From contig NZ_DS990133.1 in NCBI RefSeq assembly GCF_000187895.1, forward strand, positions 248,001 to 312,000: a stretch of 64,000 nt of DNA, written 5' to 3'. This document shows positions 1 to 8,688 of this stretch, one piece after another. Position 1 is the first letter of the stretch. Every line of letters starts with the position of its first letter. The translations under genes were made by a program, and so were the position numbers. The notes under the pieces were generated by a model, which was not told the origin of the DNA, searched no databases, and saw nothing but the letters and a program-made list of their open reading frames with translations. Source of the stretch: Phocaeicola plebeius DSM 17135 (lineage in GTDB: Bacteria > Bacteroidota > Bacteroidia > Bacteroidales > Bacteroidaceae).

Positions 1-1
1 G

Positions 2-253
2 TACAAGCATACCCCAGAAATCATCCAAAAAGCCGCTTTGAAAGAAGGGCTGCCAATGGTTGCCAAAAGTGAACGTGGAGGAACGACTTCTTCCATGCTG
101 GTCACTACCGGAGCTCTTCCAGGCGGTCCTTGCATCTATTCCGGTCAACAAGCTGCACATAGTTGTATGGAATGGTGCTGCATTGAAGATCTTACATTGA
201 TAGTACAAGTATTAAAGAATATCATCGAAGAAACATTAAAATACGAAAAATAG
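2..253 (+). CDS. C-terminal end of a clan MH-like metallopeptidase (partial)
   Basis: The reading frame is open from the left window edge, so only the last 83 residues are visible and the N-terminal zinc-binding part lies outside. The fragment has a Gly-Gly-Thr-Thr stretch, then a Gly-Gly-Pro loop, and near the end an H-S-x-x-E-W motif followed by an amphipathic C-terminal helix. In M20/M42/M18 peptidases an equivalent G-G-T region and a late H-S/x-x-E segment close the active site, and the order here resembles peptidase T most. The Asp usual after GGT in peptidase T is Thr here. The exact family cannot be decided from the fragment. Confidence 0.5.
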   Translation, partial: YKHTPEIIQKAALKEGLPMVAKSERGGTTSSMLVTTGALPGGPCIYSGQQAAHSCMEWCCIEDLTLIVQVLKNIIEETLKYEK

Positions 254-291
254 GAAACTTGCGATTAACCAATTATTATCCACCTAAAAAT

Positions 292-483
292 ATGAGCCAT
301 GAAAAATCAATTCTTTTTATCCTAGTCACCTTGACAGCAGTTGGTGTATACGGAGTATCAAACTTGATCGATACCAATGTTCCCCCTACAGGCTTCCCAT
401 CAAGTCTGCTTGCTGTGGAGAAAGAAAAGCCATACGCAACCTCACTATTATCCAAAGAGAAGAATAACTCAATCTCAACATGA
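292..483 (+). CDS. Small exported or membrane-anchored peptide of unknown function
   Basis: A 63-residue frame starting at ATG 292. A TTG at 259 would add 11 residues, but it has no hydrophobic logic. After a short Ser-His-Glu-Lys head, residues 6-22 form one hydrophobic segment that could be a signal peptide or anchor. The rest is polar, with a Pro-Pro-Thr-Gly turn and Lys/Glu-rich tail. It lies 38 bp after the peptidase gene and 51 bp before a barrel-like protein on the same strand. The length and layout recall the small secreted peptides that Bacteroidales carry beside envelope genes, but the NVEALA signature is absent. I do not recognise the family. Confidence 0.4.
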   Translation: MSHEKSILFILVTLTAVGVYGVSNLIDTNVPPTGFPSSLLAVEKEKPYATSLLSKEKNNSIST

Positions 484-534
484 AATTCTGCAAATAACAA
501 AATAATACCTTACGGAAATAAAGATAAAAATTGT

Positions 535-1194
535 ATGAAAAAATTCGTTATTGCACTCCTTCTACTCACCGTTTCTCTGCTAGAACTAAAATCTCAGCAA
601 CCTCCTTTTTTTTGGAGAGAAGGACACAATTTTGGCATAAATGCTGGATACAAGAAGCTCTCTTTAAATTGCGGAGATTTTGAAGCTGGATTCGTAGAAA
701 TATCTTGCTTTATGAGACCATCACTCGGATGGGAATTTACAACCAAATTTGAATATGGGCCCAACTATCTAAGCTTTTCCCCAAGCGGCTTGATTGGGCT
801 CCCTTTCTGGGCCTATTCATCCAGTCACGGAGGAGATAGTGACTCCAATGCCCTTGGAGCAATCTTATCAGTTGCTTCTGCCAAACTTCCTATCTATATT
901 ATGGATTGGCTCGAAGTTTGTCCATACTGGGATATACTTAAATTTTCCAAATTATATAAATCCAAGAAATTTAGAGTAAACGGAGATTTAGGACTACAGA
1001 TTAAGCTATATCCCTTTTGTACAATTCCTAAAATAAGTACTTTTTTTATTAGTGGCTTTTGTCTGTATAACTTCGCCTACAAAAAAGATCCTTCAGCATA
1101 CAACAATGAACCATGGAGTAACCAAAGAAAAAGATCAAACAAATCACCATTTTTCGGATATTCTTATGGTGCAACCATTGGATGCTATTTTTAA
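535..1194 (+). CDS. Putative small outer-membrane beta-barrel protein
   Basis: 219 residues with a clear signal peptide (Lys-Lys head, hydrophobic residues 4-16, likely cleavage near Ser-Gln-Gln). The mature part is rich in aromatic and glycine residues in alternating strands and ends in Gly-Cys-Tyr-Phe. A terminal aromatic residue is typical of barrels inserted by the BAM machinery. Length fits an 8- to 10-stranded barrel. Six cysteines are scattered through it, which is many for such a barrel. It lies between two other small exported proteins. The barrel assignment is inferred from composition and the signal peptide, not from a recognised family. Confidence 0.5.
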   Translation: MKKFVIALLLLTVSLLELKSQQPPFFWREGHNFGINAGYKKLSLNCGDFEAGFVEISCFMRPSLGWEFTTKFEYGPNYLSFSPSGLIGLPFWAYSSSHGGDSDSNALGAILSVASAKLPIYIMDWLEVCPYWDILKFSKLYKSKKFRVNGDLGLQIKLYPFCTIPKISTFFISGFCLYNFAYKKDPSAYNNEPWSNQRKRSNKSPFFGYSYGATIGCYF

Positions 1195-1226
1195 TGACAT
1201 TATCTCTAACTAAAACATATTCAAAC

Positions 1227-1589
1227 ATGAAAAAGATTTTTATCTTAACCTTTGCTCTATTCGGTTCAATGGTATTTTTATCATTTTCAAGCAACCACCT
1301 CGAAACAAAACATGCCAAAGAGGAATCAGAATGTAACTGTAATAACGTTATCACAGAGTCAGATGGCAAATGTACATGTGGTGGAGATTTATTTTTAAGT
1401 TATACCACATGCTTTAACTGGGTACGCTGTCCACTTAACTGTAAAAACGGATGGCTTTATATCGGAAAGACACGTGAAAAATGTACCGGATGCACTCCAC
1501 AGCAAAATGGGAATGGACGGGGAAGTGTAAAAGAATTTTATCCTTGCCACGTTTGTAAAAAATGCGGTAAAAAATATGTACTCGATTAA
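1227..1589 (+). CDS. Secreted cysteine-rich small protein
   Basis: 120 residues from ATG 1227, which is directly followed by Lys-Lys-Ile and a hydrophobic signal segment. An in-frame upstream start at 1182 would overlap the preceding gene and spoil the signal peptide. The mature part of about 95 residues holds 12 cysteines arranged as ECNC, KCTC, a C-P-L-N-C knuckle, C-T-G-C and C-H-V-C-K-K-C. The CxxC pairs look like metal knuckles, as in DnaJ-type zinc ribbons, but in an exported protein they could instead form disulfides. There are 32 bp to the preceding barrel gene, so co-transcription is likely. Function is unknown. Confidence 0.5.
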   Translation: MKKIFILTFALFGSMVFLSFSSNHLETKHAKEESECNCNNVITESDGKCTCGGDLFLSYTTCFNWVRCPLNCKNGWLYIGKTREKCTGCTPQQNGNGRGSVKEFYPCHVCKKCGKKYVLD

Positions 1590-1783
1590 GTGCTGCTATG
1601 AAAAACCGAAAGCCTTCTGCACATAATTTTCTGACAAACGATATAAGTTGCAGAAACTGAACTAAAGCCACTTCCTGAACCGGTCATTCAACAACGGTTC
1701 AGGCAAGTGGCCAAACAGTCTCACATAAAATACCTTGTTCTTCTATCACCTCATCCTTTTTTTCATTATCACAAAAACTTTTC

Positions 1784-1871
1784 TACGTTTCCCACCCGGA
1801 AAATGTACGTTTCACGAACGAAAAACCTATGGTTCTGCAACGGGAAACCTAGGGCTCTCTTATGAGAAGCC
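1784..1871. repeat. Array A: four tandem 22-bp degenerate palindromic units
   Basis: Four abutting 22-bp units begin at 1784, 1806, 1828 and 1850. Each starts TACG/TATG/TAGG, then (G/T)TTC or CTC, a variable six to eight bases, GAAA or GAGAAG, and ends CC in units 2-4. Each unit can fold on itself through its TTTC and GAAA halves. The same consensus and unit order occur again at 57091-57178. The rest of the gene-free stretch 1590-2107 holds nothing else recognisable except an AT-rich promoter region before 2108. Confidence 0.75.
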
Positions 1872-2066
1872 TAAAAAAAGACCTAACTTTTTCCCATTTA
1901 CGGACCTGCATTTTAATTATCCCCAAATACATTTCTACAACCCATGTAGTAATTTTTTTTACACATATCTTCGATTTATAACGACAATAAATCTACTACA
2001 TTAACCTATCTTTACGAAAAATATATTTTTTTCTTTCCCCGTTCAAAAAAAGAGAGAAGATTTTTC

Positions 2067-2074
2067 TATATTTG
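2067..2074 (+). promoter_or_regulatory. Candidate -7 element for the propeller sensor kinase
   Basis: TATATTTG fits the Bacteroides -7 consensus TAnnTTTG and lies 33 bp before the start codon at 2108. No good TTTG is seen 19-21 bp upstream, so the assignment rests on the -7 box alone. Confidence 0.4.
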
Positions 2075-2107
2075 TTTAATTATTAACGACTTAAAACAAA
2101 GGTAAAT

Positions 2108-5100
2108 ATGCATCCTACCAAAAACTCAAACGAGTTTTTTCTACATTCATCCAGAATTTGGACAATAGTCAGAATTTGGATGAGGATACTTATACTCACC
2201 TTATGTACCTTTGTGCCACTTCAAGCTTACAATGCATCCTTACCTATAGCTGACAATTTTCGTTTTATCCGGTATTCCACACAAGATGGATTGCCTTCCG
2301 ACAAAGTCTTAGATATTTTACAAGACCAATATGGATTTATGTGGTTCGCTACAGAAAACGGACTTTCCCGATTCGATGGCATCCATTTCGTAAACTATAC
2401 ACACTCATCCCACAACAAAAACAGCCTATCAAATAATGTTGTCACATCCCTCGCCGAAGACCGATATGGCAATTTATGGATAGGTACACAAAATGGACTT
2501 AACCGCTATGACAGAATTCACAATCATTTTCAGCAATATACCACACAAAACGGATTGAAAAATAACTTTATCAGAGCTATCCATGTTGACAAAGAAGATA
2601 ATTTATGGATAGAAACTGCACAAGGTTACTTAACACAATATTGCCTTAAAGACAACAAATGGCAGCATTTCAAACACAGCCCTGGAACAAACGAAGGAAA
2701 TCATTTTTACTGGCAGATATACGAGGACTCTCTTCAAAATCTATGGATAGGAGGACGCGCCCTGCACGGTTTCTTATTTTCAAAAAAATCTTATCAATTC
2801 ACCCCGGTTCCTACGTGGTCGGATAAAGGTATGCCGCTTGAATCGGCTTTTTACGTAAAAGCCCCAGATGGCAGCTTATTTTCCTCCTCATTTGGTTCTG
2901 TCCAGAAATATGATTTCTCACAACATAAATTCATACACTATCGCTCCATCCCTTTTGAAGCGACTTGCGCAGTTACTGACAAAAAAGGCTTCATCTGGAT
3001 AGGAGGATACGGAGGACTACTCAGATGGCATTATCCACAAGACAAAATCGAGCTACTGACTTCTCATCCTGATATCCCCTACTCCCTTTCTTCCAACCAG
3101 ATTCTCTGCCTGTATACATCAAACGACGGATGTGTATGGATTGGAACTGAAAACGGAATCAATTTATATGCACCACAAAATAATTTATTTCACACTTACA
3201 CAGGGTATAAGGTCACTGCCTTGATGGAAGACAAAAACCGACATTTGTGGGTAGGAACCCAAGATGACGGAAGCTATGTTTTTGACTTCGAAAAGAAACA
3301 AATTGAGCATTTTAATTATCGGCTGATGACAAAAGACATTGATTACCACACTTTCCAGCGTGAAAAAGAAATCATCAGGCAATATATCAGACACGAAGCA
3401 ATCTATAATGAACAACATGCTTTGTCAGAAAATCTGGCTGATAATTTCCAAGCATACAAAAACGCAGATTTACACTTCCGATATCCAGATGAAAATCATG
3501 TATCAGCACTCTACCAAGACAATAAAGGCTTGATTTATGTCGGGTTATGGAATCATGTAGGATTCAATGTATACAATCCACAAAACCGACAATGGAAACG
3601 TTATGCCTTATGGAGCAAGAAGCCAGATTATCATTACCCACGCTTATGGCTAGGAAACCCGTTTGGAGCTAACTGGTATAATGGTTTTCTCGAAGACCGG
3701 AAGGGGCGTTTCTGGTGCATCACATGGGAATGTTTCGGACTGAATCTGTTCAATCGTAAAACAGGTAAATTTGAGTTCAAACATTATTTTCCCAATAATG
3801 TGCCCTGTTTCCCACAAGGAAAAATTGAACAGATATTCTATGATAAAAACTCTGACCGCTACATCTTTAATGGGAAAAGTACCTACTTCGGATATTATGA
3901 CAACCAAAAGAAACGTTTTTACAAATTCGGAGAACACTTCCCAGACAATTATACTAACCTTGATATAATAAAAGGATATTACCAATACAGCAAAGCAAAA
4001 ATATTCTCGCTTCCAAATGAATTTGGATGCGAGTACATACTGCCGGATGGCTATAACCGGCTTTATATGGCCAATGCACAAAGAATCATGTATATGAATC
4101 TTACAGACAATTCTGTGCATCAGATTCTTTCCATGCCTGGAAATACATCTTTTGCTTGGACACTCTCGGCCAACAAACAACTTCTTATTCTCTATTGCGA
4201 TAAAGGATTTATGCAGGTAGATCTCCTAAAACACACTTACAAACCCTTACCACAGAACATCAACCTATCAGAAAATGAAGAAGTAAAAGTCATACTACAA
4301 ACGTTAAACCACGAACTATTGGCAGGTACATCAAAAAACCTATGGAAACAAACTCCACGGCACACATGGGAAAAATTATTACCTGAAAATCAAACGGTTA
4401 ACCTTTTACGAGAGACAGAAAATGACAAATTGTACGTTGGGGGAAGTAAAGGATTGTACATTTTCCAGAAAGGGAAAATTCAAAATTATATTCCTTTTTC
4501 AATGTATGATTCCCAAGGGCTACCTGGCACAGAAATCAGAGACATATATATATCCGATTCCACTACATGCTGGATTGCCACCAATGACGGACTGGCCAAA
4601 CTGGGAAATGGTAAAATCGAAATCTTTGAGCACCATCCCCTCGACCCATACAGTCTCATTGACAATAATGTCTGTGCCATATCAAAAGGTCCAGACCATA
4701 AACTTTGGATAGCAACCTATCAAGGACTTTGTCTGCTCAATCCGGTAAACGGACGTTTTACAGACATGACACAACCCGGCAATGACTGCCTGACCTCCCG
4801 GCTCACTAGTTGCATAACCGAAGACAACCAAGGAAACATTTGGATAGGAACTACCGAAAAAGGCATCAATGTACTCTCTATCGAAGCAGATACTCTTACC
4901 CACTATTATCATCAATCATGGAATCCCTATAGTCTGCCTGATAATTACGTAGAATGTATCTTTTGCAGTCAGAACGGCAATATCTGGATAGGAACACATC
5001 AAGGATTGGTGAAATACAACGGAGGATGCAAACCATTCCAACGCATTTCGCAGACAGAAGAGCTTCAGGTAAAAGGCATACAAGAAGATTCACAACAACA

Positions 5101-6472
5101 TTTATGGATTACCACCAACAAGGGATTATTATTATCCGATGCAAACGGTAATATTCTGCGTAAATTTCATGACTACCACGGTCTAACCGACAATAACTTA
5201 TCAAGAGCAATCTGCTCACTAACAAACGGTAACATTGTCATTGGCGGGAATAATGGATTCAGTCTTTTCAGCCCCCAACAATTAAGTTTACCTCTTTCTG
5301 CTTCGCCAATAATGATTACAGATATAGAAGTAAACAGTTCACCATTTTCTACTGATCTGAACAAGAAAAAACAACTTTTCTTAGAAGACGACCAAAATTC
5401 ATTTACCATCGGTTTCGCAGCTGCCGACTATGCTTACAGCACACACTTGAAATACCGATACAAACTGGTGCCTTTTGAAGAAAAATGGAATTACACAATA
5501 CCTCCCCTGCTTACGGCCAAATATACCAATATACCCTTTGGACAGTATTATCTAGAAATAGAGACTACAAATGCCTATGGAGAGTGGAGCAATTTACCCC
5601 TCAAAGTCTCTATTCAAATTGCACCCCCCTGGTATTACTCCTGGTGGTTCCTCACAATATTTATTGTCAGCAGTATATTGGGAGGATGGAGCTTTATCAG
5701 ATTCAGGGAAAGACACCTTAGAAAAGAAAATGAGCAACTGGAAACATTGGTTAAAGAAAGAACCAATAAACTATATCAGATAATGGAAAATAAAAATAAG
5801 TTTTTTAACATTGTATCGCACGACTTGAAAAGTCCGCTAAACAGTGTAAATGTTTTATCTACTATCTTACTCGAAGACTATAATAGCCTGAATGAAGAAG
5901 AAAAACTTCAGAAAATACGTATGATTTCTAAAACTTCACGCCAAGGAAAAAAACTACTCGATAATCTCCAGCTATGGGTACTGTCCCAAAAAGAAATCAT
6001 CAAGCCAGTCTTCCGACAAACAAATCTAACAGATGAAATAGAAGCTGTAGTACAACTTTTAAACCCTGACATTCAAAAAAAAGAACTAATAATTGCAGCT
6101 CCAACCCAGGCAGTGACTGTATATACAGATAAAAATATGCTATCTACTATTTTAAGAAATCTGATAGCCAATGCCATAAAATACTCTTACCGCAAAGGAT
6201 GTATCCAGATATCGGTCCAAGAAGAAAAAGACTACTGGCATATTAGCATTAAAGACAACGGAGTAGGCATGTCGGCCGAACGGACCGAAAAACTTTTTCA
6301 AATCGGAACAAAAGTTTCTTCTTTAGGTACAGAAAAAGAAGAAGGAACTGGATTAGGATTACTTATTGTCAAAGAATTCATAAACCGACTAGGAGAAAGC
6401 ATTCAAGTAAAAAGTATCCAAGGAAAAGGCAGTATATTTACATTTACATTACATAAAACCATAAGAAGATGA
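2108..6472 (+). CDS. Two-component sensor histidine kinase with periplasmic propeller domain
   Basis: 1454 residues. An N-terminal hydrophobic segment (about residues 22-40) leads into many Reg_prop repeats (recurring W-I/F-G-T-x-x-G-L) that build a large periplasmic propeller. A Y_Y_Y domain (about 1060-1165) and one transmembrane helix (about 1175-1198) follow, then a HisKA domain with S-H-D-L-K-S-P-L-N (His near 1238) and an HATPase domain with N-L-I-A-N-A-I and G-T-G-L-G-L. Unlike classic hybrid regulators it stops after the kinase, with no receiver or AraC domain. Its partner is the NarL-type regulator that overlaps its stop codon. No SusC/SusD genes are nearby, so the ligand cannot be guessed. 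Confidence 0.93.
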   Translation: MHPTKNSNEFFLHSSRIWTIVRIWMRILILTLCTFVPLQAYNASLPIADNFRFIRYSTQDGLPSDKVLDILQDQYGFMWFATENGLSRFDGIHFVNYTHSSHNKNSLSNNVVTSLAEDRYGNLWIGTQNGLNRYDRIHNHFQQYTTQNGLKNNFIRAIHVDKEDNLWIETAQGYLTQYCLKDNKWQHFKHSPGTNEGNHFYWQIYEDSLQNLWIGGRALHGFLFSKKSYQFTPVPTWSDKGMPLESAFYVKAPDGSLFSSSFGSVQKYDFSQHKFIHYRSIPFEATCAVTDKKGFIWIGGYGGLLRWHYPQDKIELLTSHPDIPYSLSSNQILCLYTSNDGCVWIGTENGINLYAPQNNLFHTYTGYKVTALMEDKNRHLWVGTQDDGSYVFDFEKKQIEHFNYRLMTKDIDYHTFQREKEIIRQYIRHEAIYNEQHALSENLADNFQAYKNADLHFRYPDENHVSALYQDNKGLIYVGLWNHVGFNVYNPQNRQWKRYALWSKKPDYHYPRLWLGNPFGANWYNGFLEDRKGRFWCITWECFGLNLFNRKTGKFEFKHYFPNNVPCFPQGKIEQIFYDKNSDRYIFNGKSTYFGYYDNQKKRFYKFGEHFPDNYTNLDIIKGYYQYSKAKIFSLPNEFGCEYILPDGYNRLYMANAQRIMYMNLTDNSVHQILSMPGNTSFAWTLSANKQLLILYCDKGFMQVDLLKHTYKPLPQNINLSENEEVKVILQTLNHELLAGTSKNLWKQTPRHTWEKLLPENQTVNLLRETENDKLYVGGSKGLYIFQKGKIQNYIPFSMYDSQGLPGTEIRDIYISDSTTCWIATNDGLAKLGNGKIEIFEHHPLDPYSLIDNNVCAISKGPDHKLWIATYQGLCLLNPVNGRFTDMTQPGNDCLTSRLTSCITEDNQGNIWIGTTEKGINVLSIEADTLTHYYHQSWNPYSLPDNYVECIFCSQNGNIWIGTHQGLVKYNGGCKPFQRISQTEELQVKGIQEDSQQHLWITTNKGLLLSDANGNILRKFHDYHGLTDNNLSRAICSLTNGNIVIGGNNGFSLFSPQQLSLPLSASPIMITDIEVNSSPFSTDLNKKKQLFLEDDQNSFTIGFAAADYAYSTHLKYRYKLVPFEEKWNYTIPPLLTAKYTNIPFGQYYLEIETTNAYGEWSNLPLKVSIQIAPPWYYSWWFLTIFIVSSILGGWSFIRFRERHLRKENEQLETLVKERTNKLYQIMENKNKFFNIVSHDLKSPLNSVNVLSTILLEDYNSLNEEEKLQKIRMISKTSRQGKKLLDNLQLWVLSQKEIIKPVFRQTNLTDEIEAVVQLLNPDIQKKELIIAAPTQAVTVYTDKNMLSTILRNLIANAIKYSYRKGCIQISVQEEKDYWHISIKDNGVGMSAERTEKLFQIGTKVSSLGTEKEEGTGLGLLIVKEFINRLGESIQVKSIQGKGSIFTFTLHKTIRR

Positions 6473-7116
6473 TAAAAATATTCATTGTAGACGATTCTGA
6501 AATACATTTGGAAGGAATGAAAAGCATTCTTAAGCATTCAGATAACCTAACTGTAACAGCTACGGCACAAACGGCTGGAGAAGCTAAGCAACTGCTACGA
6601 AAAGAAAAATACGATTTGGCAATTCTTGATATCAGCCTAGAAGAAGAAACCGACGGACTGGACCTTGCCCATTTTATCAAGACTACATTTCCTGACATGC
6701 CTATCATCATCCTTTCTCATTATAAAGACATACACTATATCATCCAGTCATTAAAAATGCAACTGAACGGATACTTGGCTAAAGACACACAAGCGGAGGA
6801 ACTGATTTGTGCCATACAAACTGTTGTACAAGGCAAAGGTTTCTACTTTGGTAATACAATTTCTTATAATGACATTATCAAAGCTTTTGGAGGAGAAGAA
6901 AATGTGAAAAAGCGGAAACCATATGAATTGACCGACAGGGAACTGGAGGTAATCCAGCTATTAGCCAATGGATATACCAGCAAAGAAATAGCCAATGAAC
7001 TGAATATAGACCGCAACACAGTAGAAACCTACAAAGATCGGATAAAAAGCAAACTAGATTGCAAATCAGCCATTGAAATTGTGGTCTTTGCCTATAAAAA
7101 CAAACTTATTCATTAA
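6469..7116 (+). CDS. NarL/FixJ-type response regulator
   Basis: 215 residues. The start codon overlaps the kinase stop in an ATGA, which indicates translational coupling and a cognate pair. The receiver domain (1-120) has the acidic pair Asp8-Asp9, the phospho-acceptor Asp54 in L-A-I-L-D-I-S and a late Lys in Y-L-A-K-D. The C-terminal LuxR-type helix-turn-helix (about 150-212) reads L-T-D-R-E-L-E-V-I-Q-L-L-A-N-G and T-S-K-E-I-A-N-E-L. Splitting sensor and regulator into two proteins, with a LuxR rather than AraC output, distinguishes this system from the hybrid regulator at 8689. Confidence 0.93.
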   Translation: MIKIFIVDDSEIHLEGMKSILKHSDNLTVTATAQTAGEAKQLLRKEKYDLAILDISLEEETDGLDLAHFIKTTFPDMPIIILSHYKDIHYIIQSLKMQLNGYLAKDTQAEELICAIQTVVQGKGFYFGNTISYNDIIKAFGGEENVKKRKPYELTDRELEVIQLLANGYTSKEIANELNIDRNTVETYKDRIKSKLDCKSAIEIVVFAYKNKLIH

Positions 7117-7202
7117 ATATCAGTCAGTCAATCAGATCTAACAATTACAAGTTTCTGTTTTTAATAGAAAATAACACACTTCAATGAATTTAGATGAAAG
7201 AG

Positions 7203-7235
7203 ATTGAACTTCGTCACATTTTTTTTTTAACTTTG
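7203..7235 (+). promoter_or_regulatory. Promoter of pgk
   Basis: -7 TAACTTTG at 7228-7235 with ATTG at 7203-7206, 21 bp apart. This is close to the Bacteroides sigma-ABfr pattern. The leader to the start codon is about 50 nt. Confidence 0.65.
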
Positions 7236-7290
7236 CGCTGCAACTCAAAGCAAGATTACAAACAACTTTAAACAAAAAATATTAGAGATT

Positions 7291-8547
7291 ATGATGACTA
7301 TTGACAAATTCAACTTTGCCGGCAAAAAGGCAATCGTTCGTGTGGACTTCAATGTACCTTTGAACGAAGAAGGTAAAATTACAGACGATACTCGTATCCG
7401 TGGTGCACTGCCTACTTTGAAAAAAATCTTGGCAGACGGTGGTGCTTTGATTATCATGTCACACATGGGTAAACCAAAAGGCAAAGTAAACGCTAAATAT
7501 TCTTTGAGCCAGATTGTAGACGCTGTAGCTGCTGCTCTGGGTACTCCGGTTCAGTTTGCTCCTGACTGTGCTAAAGCTCAGGACGCTGCTGCTGCTTTGA
7601 AACCGGGTGAAGTATTGCTGCTTGAAAACCTCCGTTTCTATCCGGAAGAAGAAGGTAAGCCTGTAGGCATTGAAAAAGAAGATCCTGCTTACGAAGACGC
7701 TAAGAAAGCTATGAAGGCTTCTCAGAAAGAATTCGCTAAGACTTTGGCTTCTTACGCTGACTGCTACGTAATGGACGCATTCGGTACTGCTCACCGTAAA
7801 CACGCTTCTACAGCTGTTATCGCTGACTACTTCGATGCAGACCACAAGATGTTGGGCTACTTGATGGAAAAAGAAGTACAGGCTGTTGACAACGTATTGA
7901 AAGACATCAAACGTCCGTTCACTGCTATCATGGGTGGTTCTAAAGTTTCTACTAAGATCGGTATCATCGAAAACTTGATGGACAAAGTAGACAACTTGAT
8001 TCTTTGCGGTGGTATGGCATTTACTTTCGCTAAAGCTCAGGGTGGTAAGATCGGTAACTCATTGGTAGAAGATGACAAACTGGATCTGGCTTTGGAAATC
8101 ATGGCTAAGGCTAAAGCTAAAGGTGTAAACTTGGTTTTGGGTTGCGACTGTATCGCTGCTGACAAGTTTGCTAACGATGCAAATACTCAGGTTTGCGAAG
8201 ACAAGAACATTCCTGACGGATGGATGGGTCTGGATGCAGGTCCTAAGACTCGCGAAGAATTCAAAGCTGCTATCAAGGGTGCTAAGACTATCCTGTGGAA
8301 CGGTCCTGCCGGTGTATTCGAAATGGACAACTTCGCTGGTGGTTCTAAGGTAATCGCTGAAGCTATTGCTGAAGCTACTAAAGAAGGTGCTTTCTCATTG
8401 ATCGGTGGTGGTGACTCTGTAGCTTGTATCAACAAGTTCGGTATGGCTGACCAGGTATCTTATATCTCAACTGGTGGTGGTGCATTGCTCGAAGCTATCG
8501 AAGGTAAAATCCTTCCGGGTATCGCAGCTATCCGTGGCGATAAATAA
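7291..8547 (+). CDS. pgk: Phosphoglycerate kinase
   Basis: 418 residues, full family length. It catalyses ATP formation from 1,3-bisphosphoglycerate in cytoplasmic glycolysis. Visible signatures are the N-terminal V-R-V-D-F-N-V-P-L substrate segment, [16 protein letters not shown], the hinge region G-G-S-K-V-S-T-K and the nucleotide-binding G-G-G-D-S near the C-terminus. The first of two adjacent ATG codons is chosen because family members carry one residue between Met and T-I-D. It is monocistronic, with its own promoter and a strong terminator. The regular codon use is typical of a highly expressed gene. Confidence 0.98.
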   Translation: MMTIDKFNFAGKKAIVRVDFNVPLNEEGKITDDTRIRGALPTLKKILADGGALIIMSHMGKPKGKVNAKYSLSQIVDAVAAALGTPVQFAPDCAKAQDAAAALKPGEVLLLENLRFYPEEEGKPVGIEKEDPAYEDAKKAMKASQKEFAKTLASYADCYVMDAFGTAHRKHASTAVIADYFDADHKMLGYLMEKEVQAVDNVLKDIKRPFTAIMGGSKVSTKIGIIENLMDKVDNLILCGGMAFTFAKAQGGKIGNSLVEDDKLDLALEIMAKAKAKGVNLVLGCDCIAADKFANDANTQVCEDKNIPDGWMGLDAGPKTREEFKAAIKGAKTILWNGPAGVFEMDNFAGGSKVIAEAIAEATKEGAFSLIGGGDSVACINKFGMADQVSYISTGGGALLEAIEGKILPGIAAIRGDK

Positions 8548-8574
8548 AGTATAAAAACTTTATCATAAAATATC

Positions 8575-8605
8575 AAGGCATGACTTTTCGGTCATGCCTT
8601 TTTTT
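8575..8605 (+). terminator. Rho-independent terminator of pgk
   Basis: Perfect 10-bp stem AAGGCATGAC / GTCATGCCTT with a six-base loop, followed by a T tract to 8605. It lies 28 bp after the pgk stop. Confidence 0.9.
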
Positions 8606-8688
8606 ATTTCCTGTTCGTACATAAAACCCCATATTATTTTGATAAGAGATTGTTTTTTCCGAAATTTGCACTTACCAACAAAAGTATT

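Noticed and set aside
292-483. NVEALA family peptide
   Set aside because: Size and signal segment fit, but the defining motif is missing.
1784-1871. CRISPR array
   Set aside because: Units abut without spacers, are only 22 bp and are degenerate; no cas gene is in the window. The same holds for the arrays at 29496 and 57091.
1735-2004. 89-codon plus-strand open frame in the gap before the sensor kinase
   Set aside because: It spans the 22-bp array and gives a Phe/Lys-rich sequence typical of translated AT-rich DNA.
3650-4180. 176-codon open frame antisense to the propeller kinase
   Set aside because: It lies wholly inside a well-supported coding sequence on the other strand and shows no domain, signal peptide or promoter.
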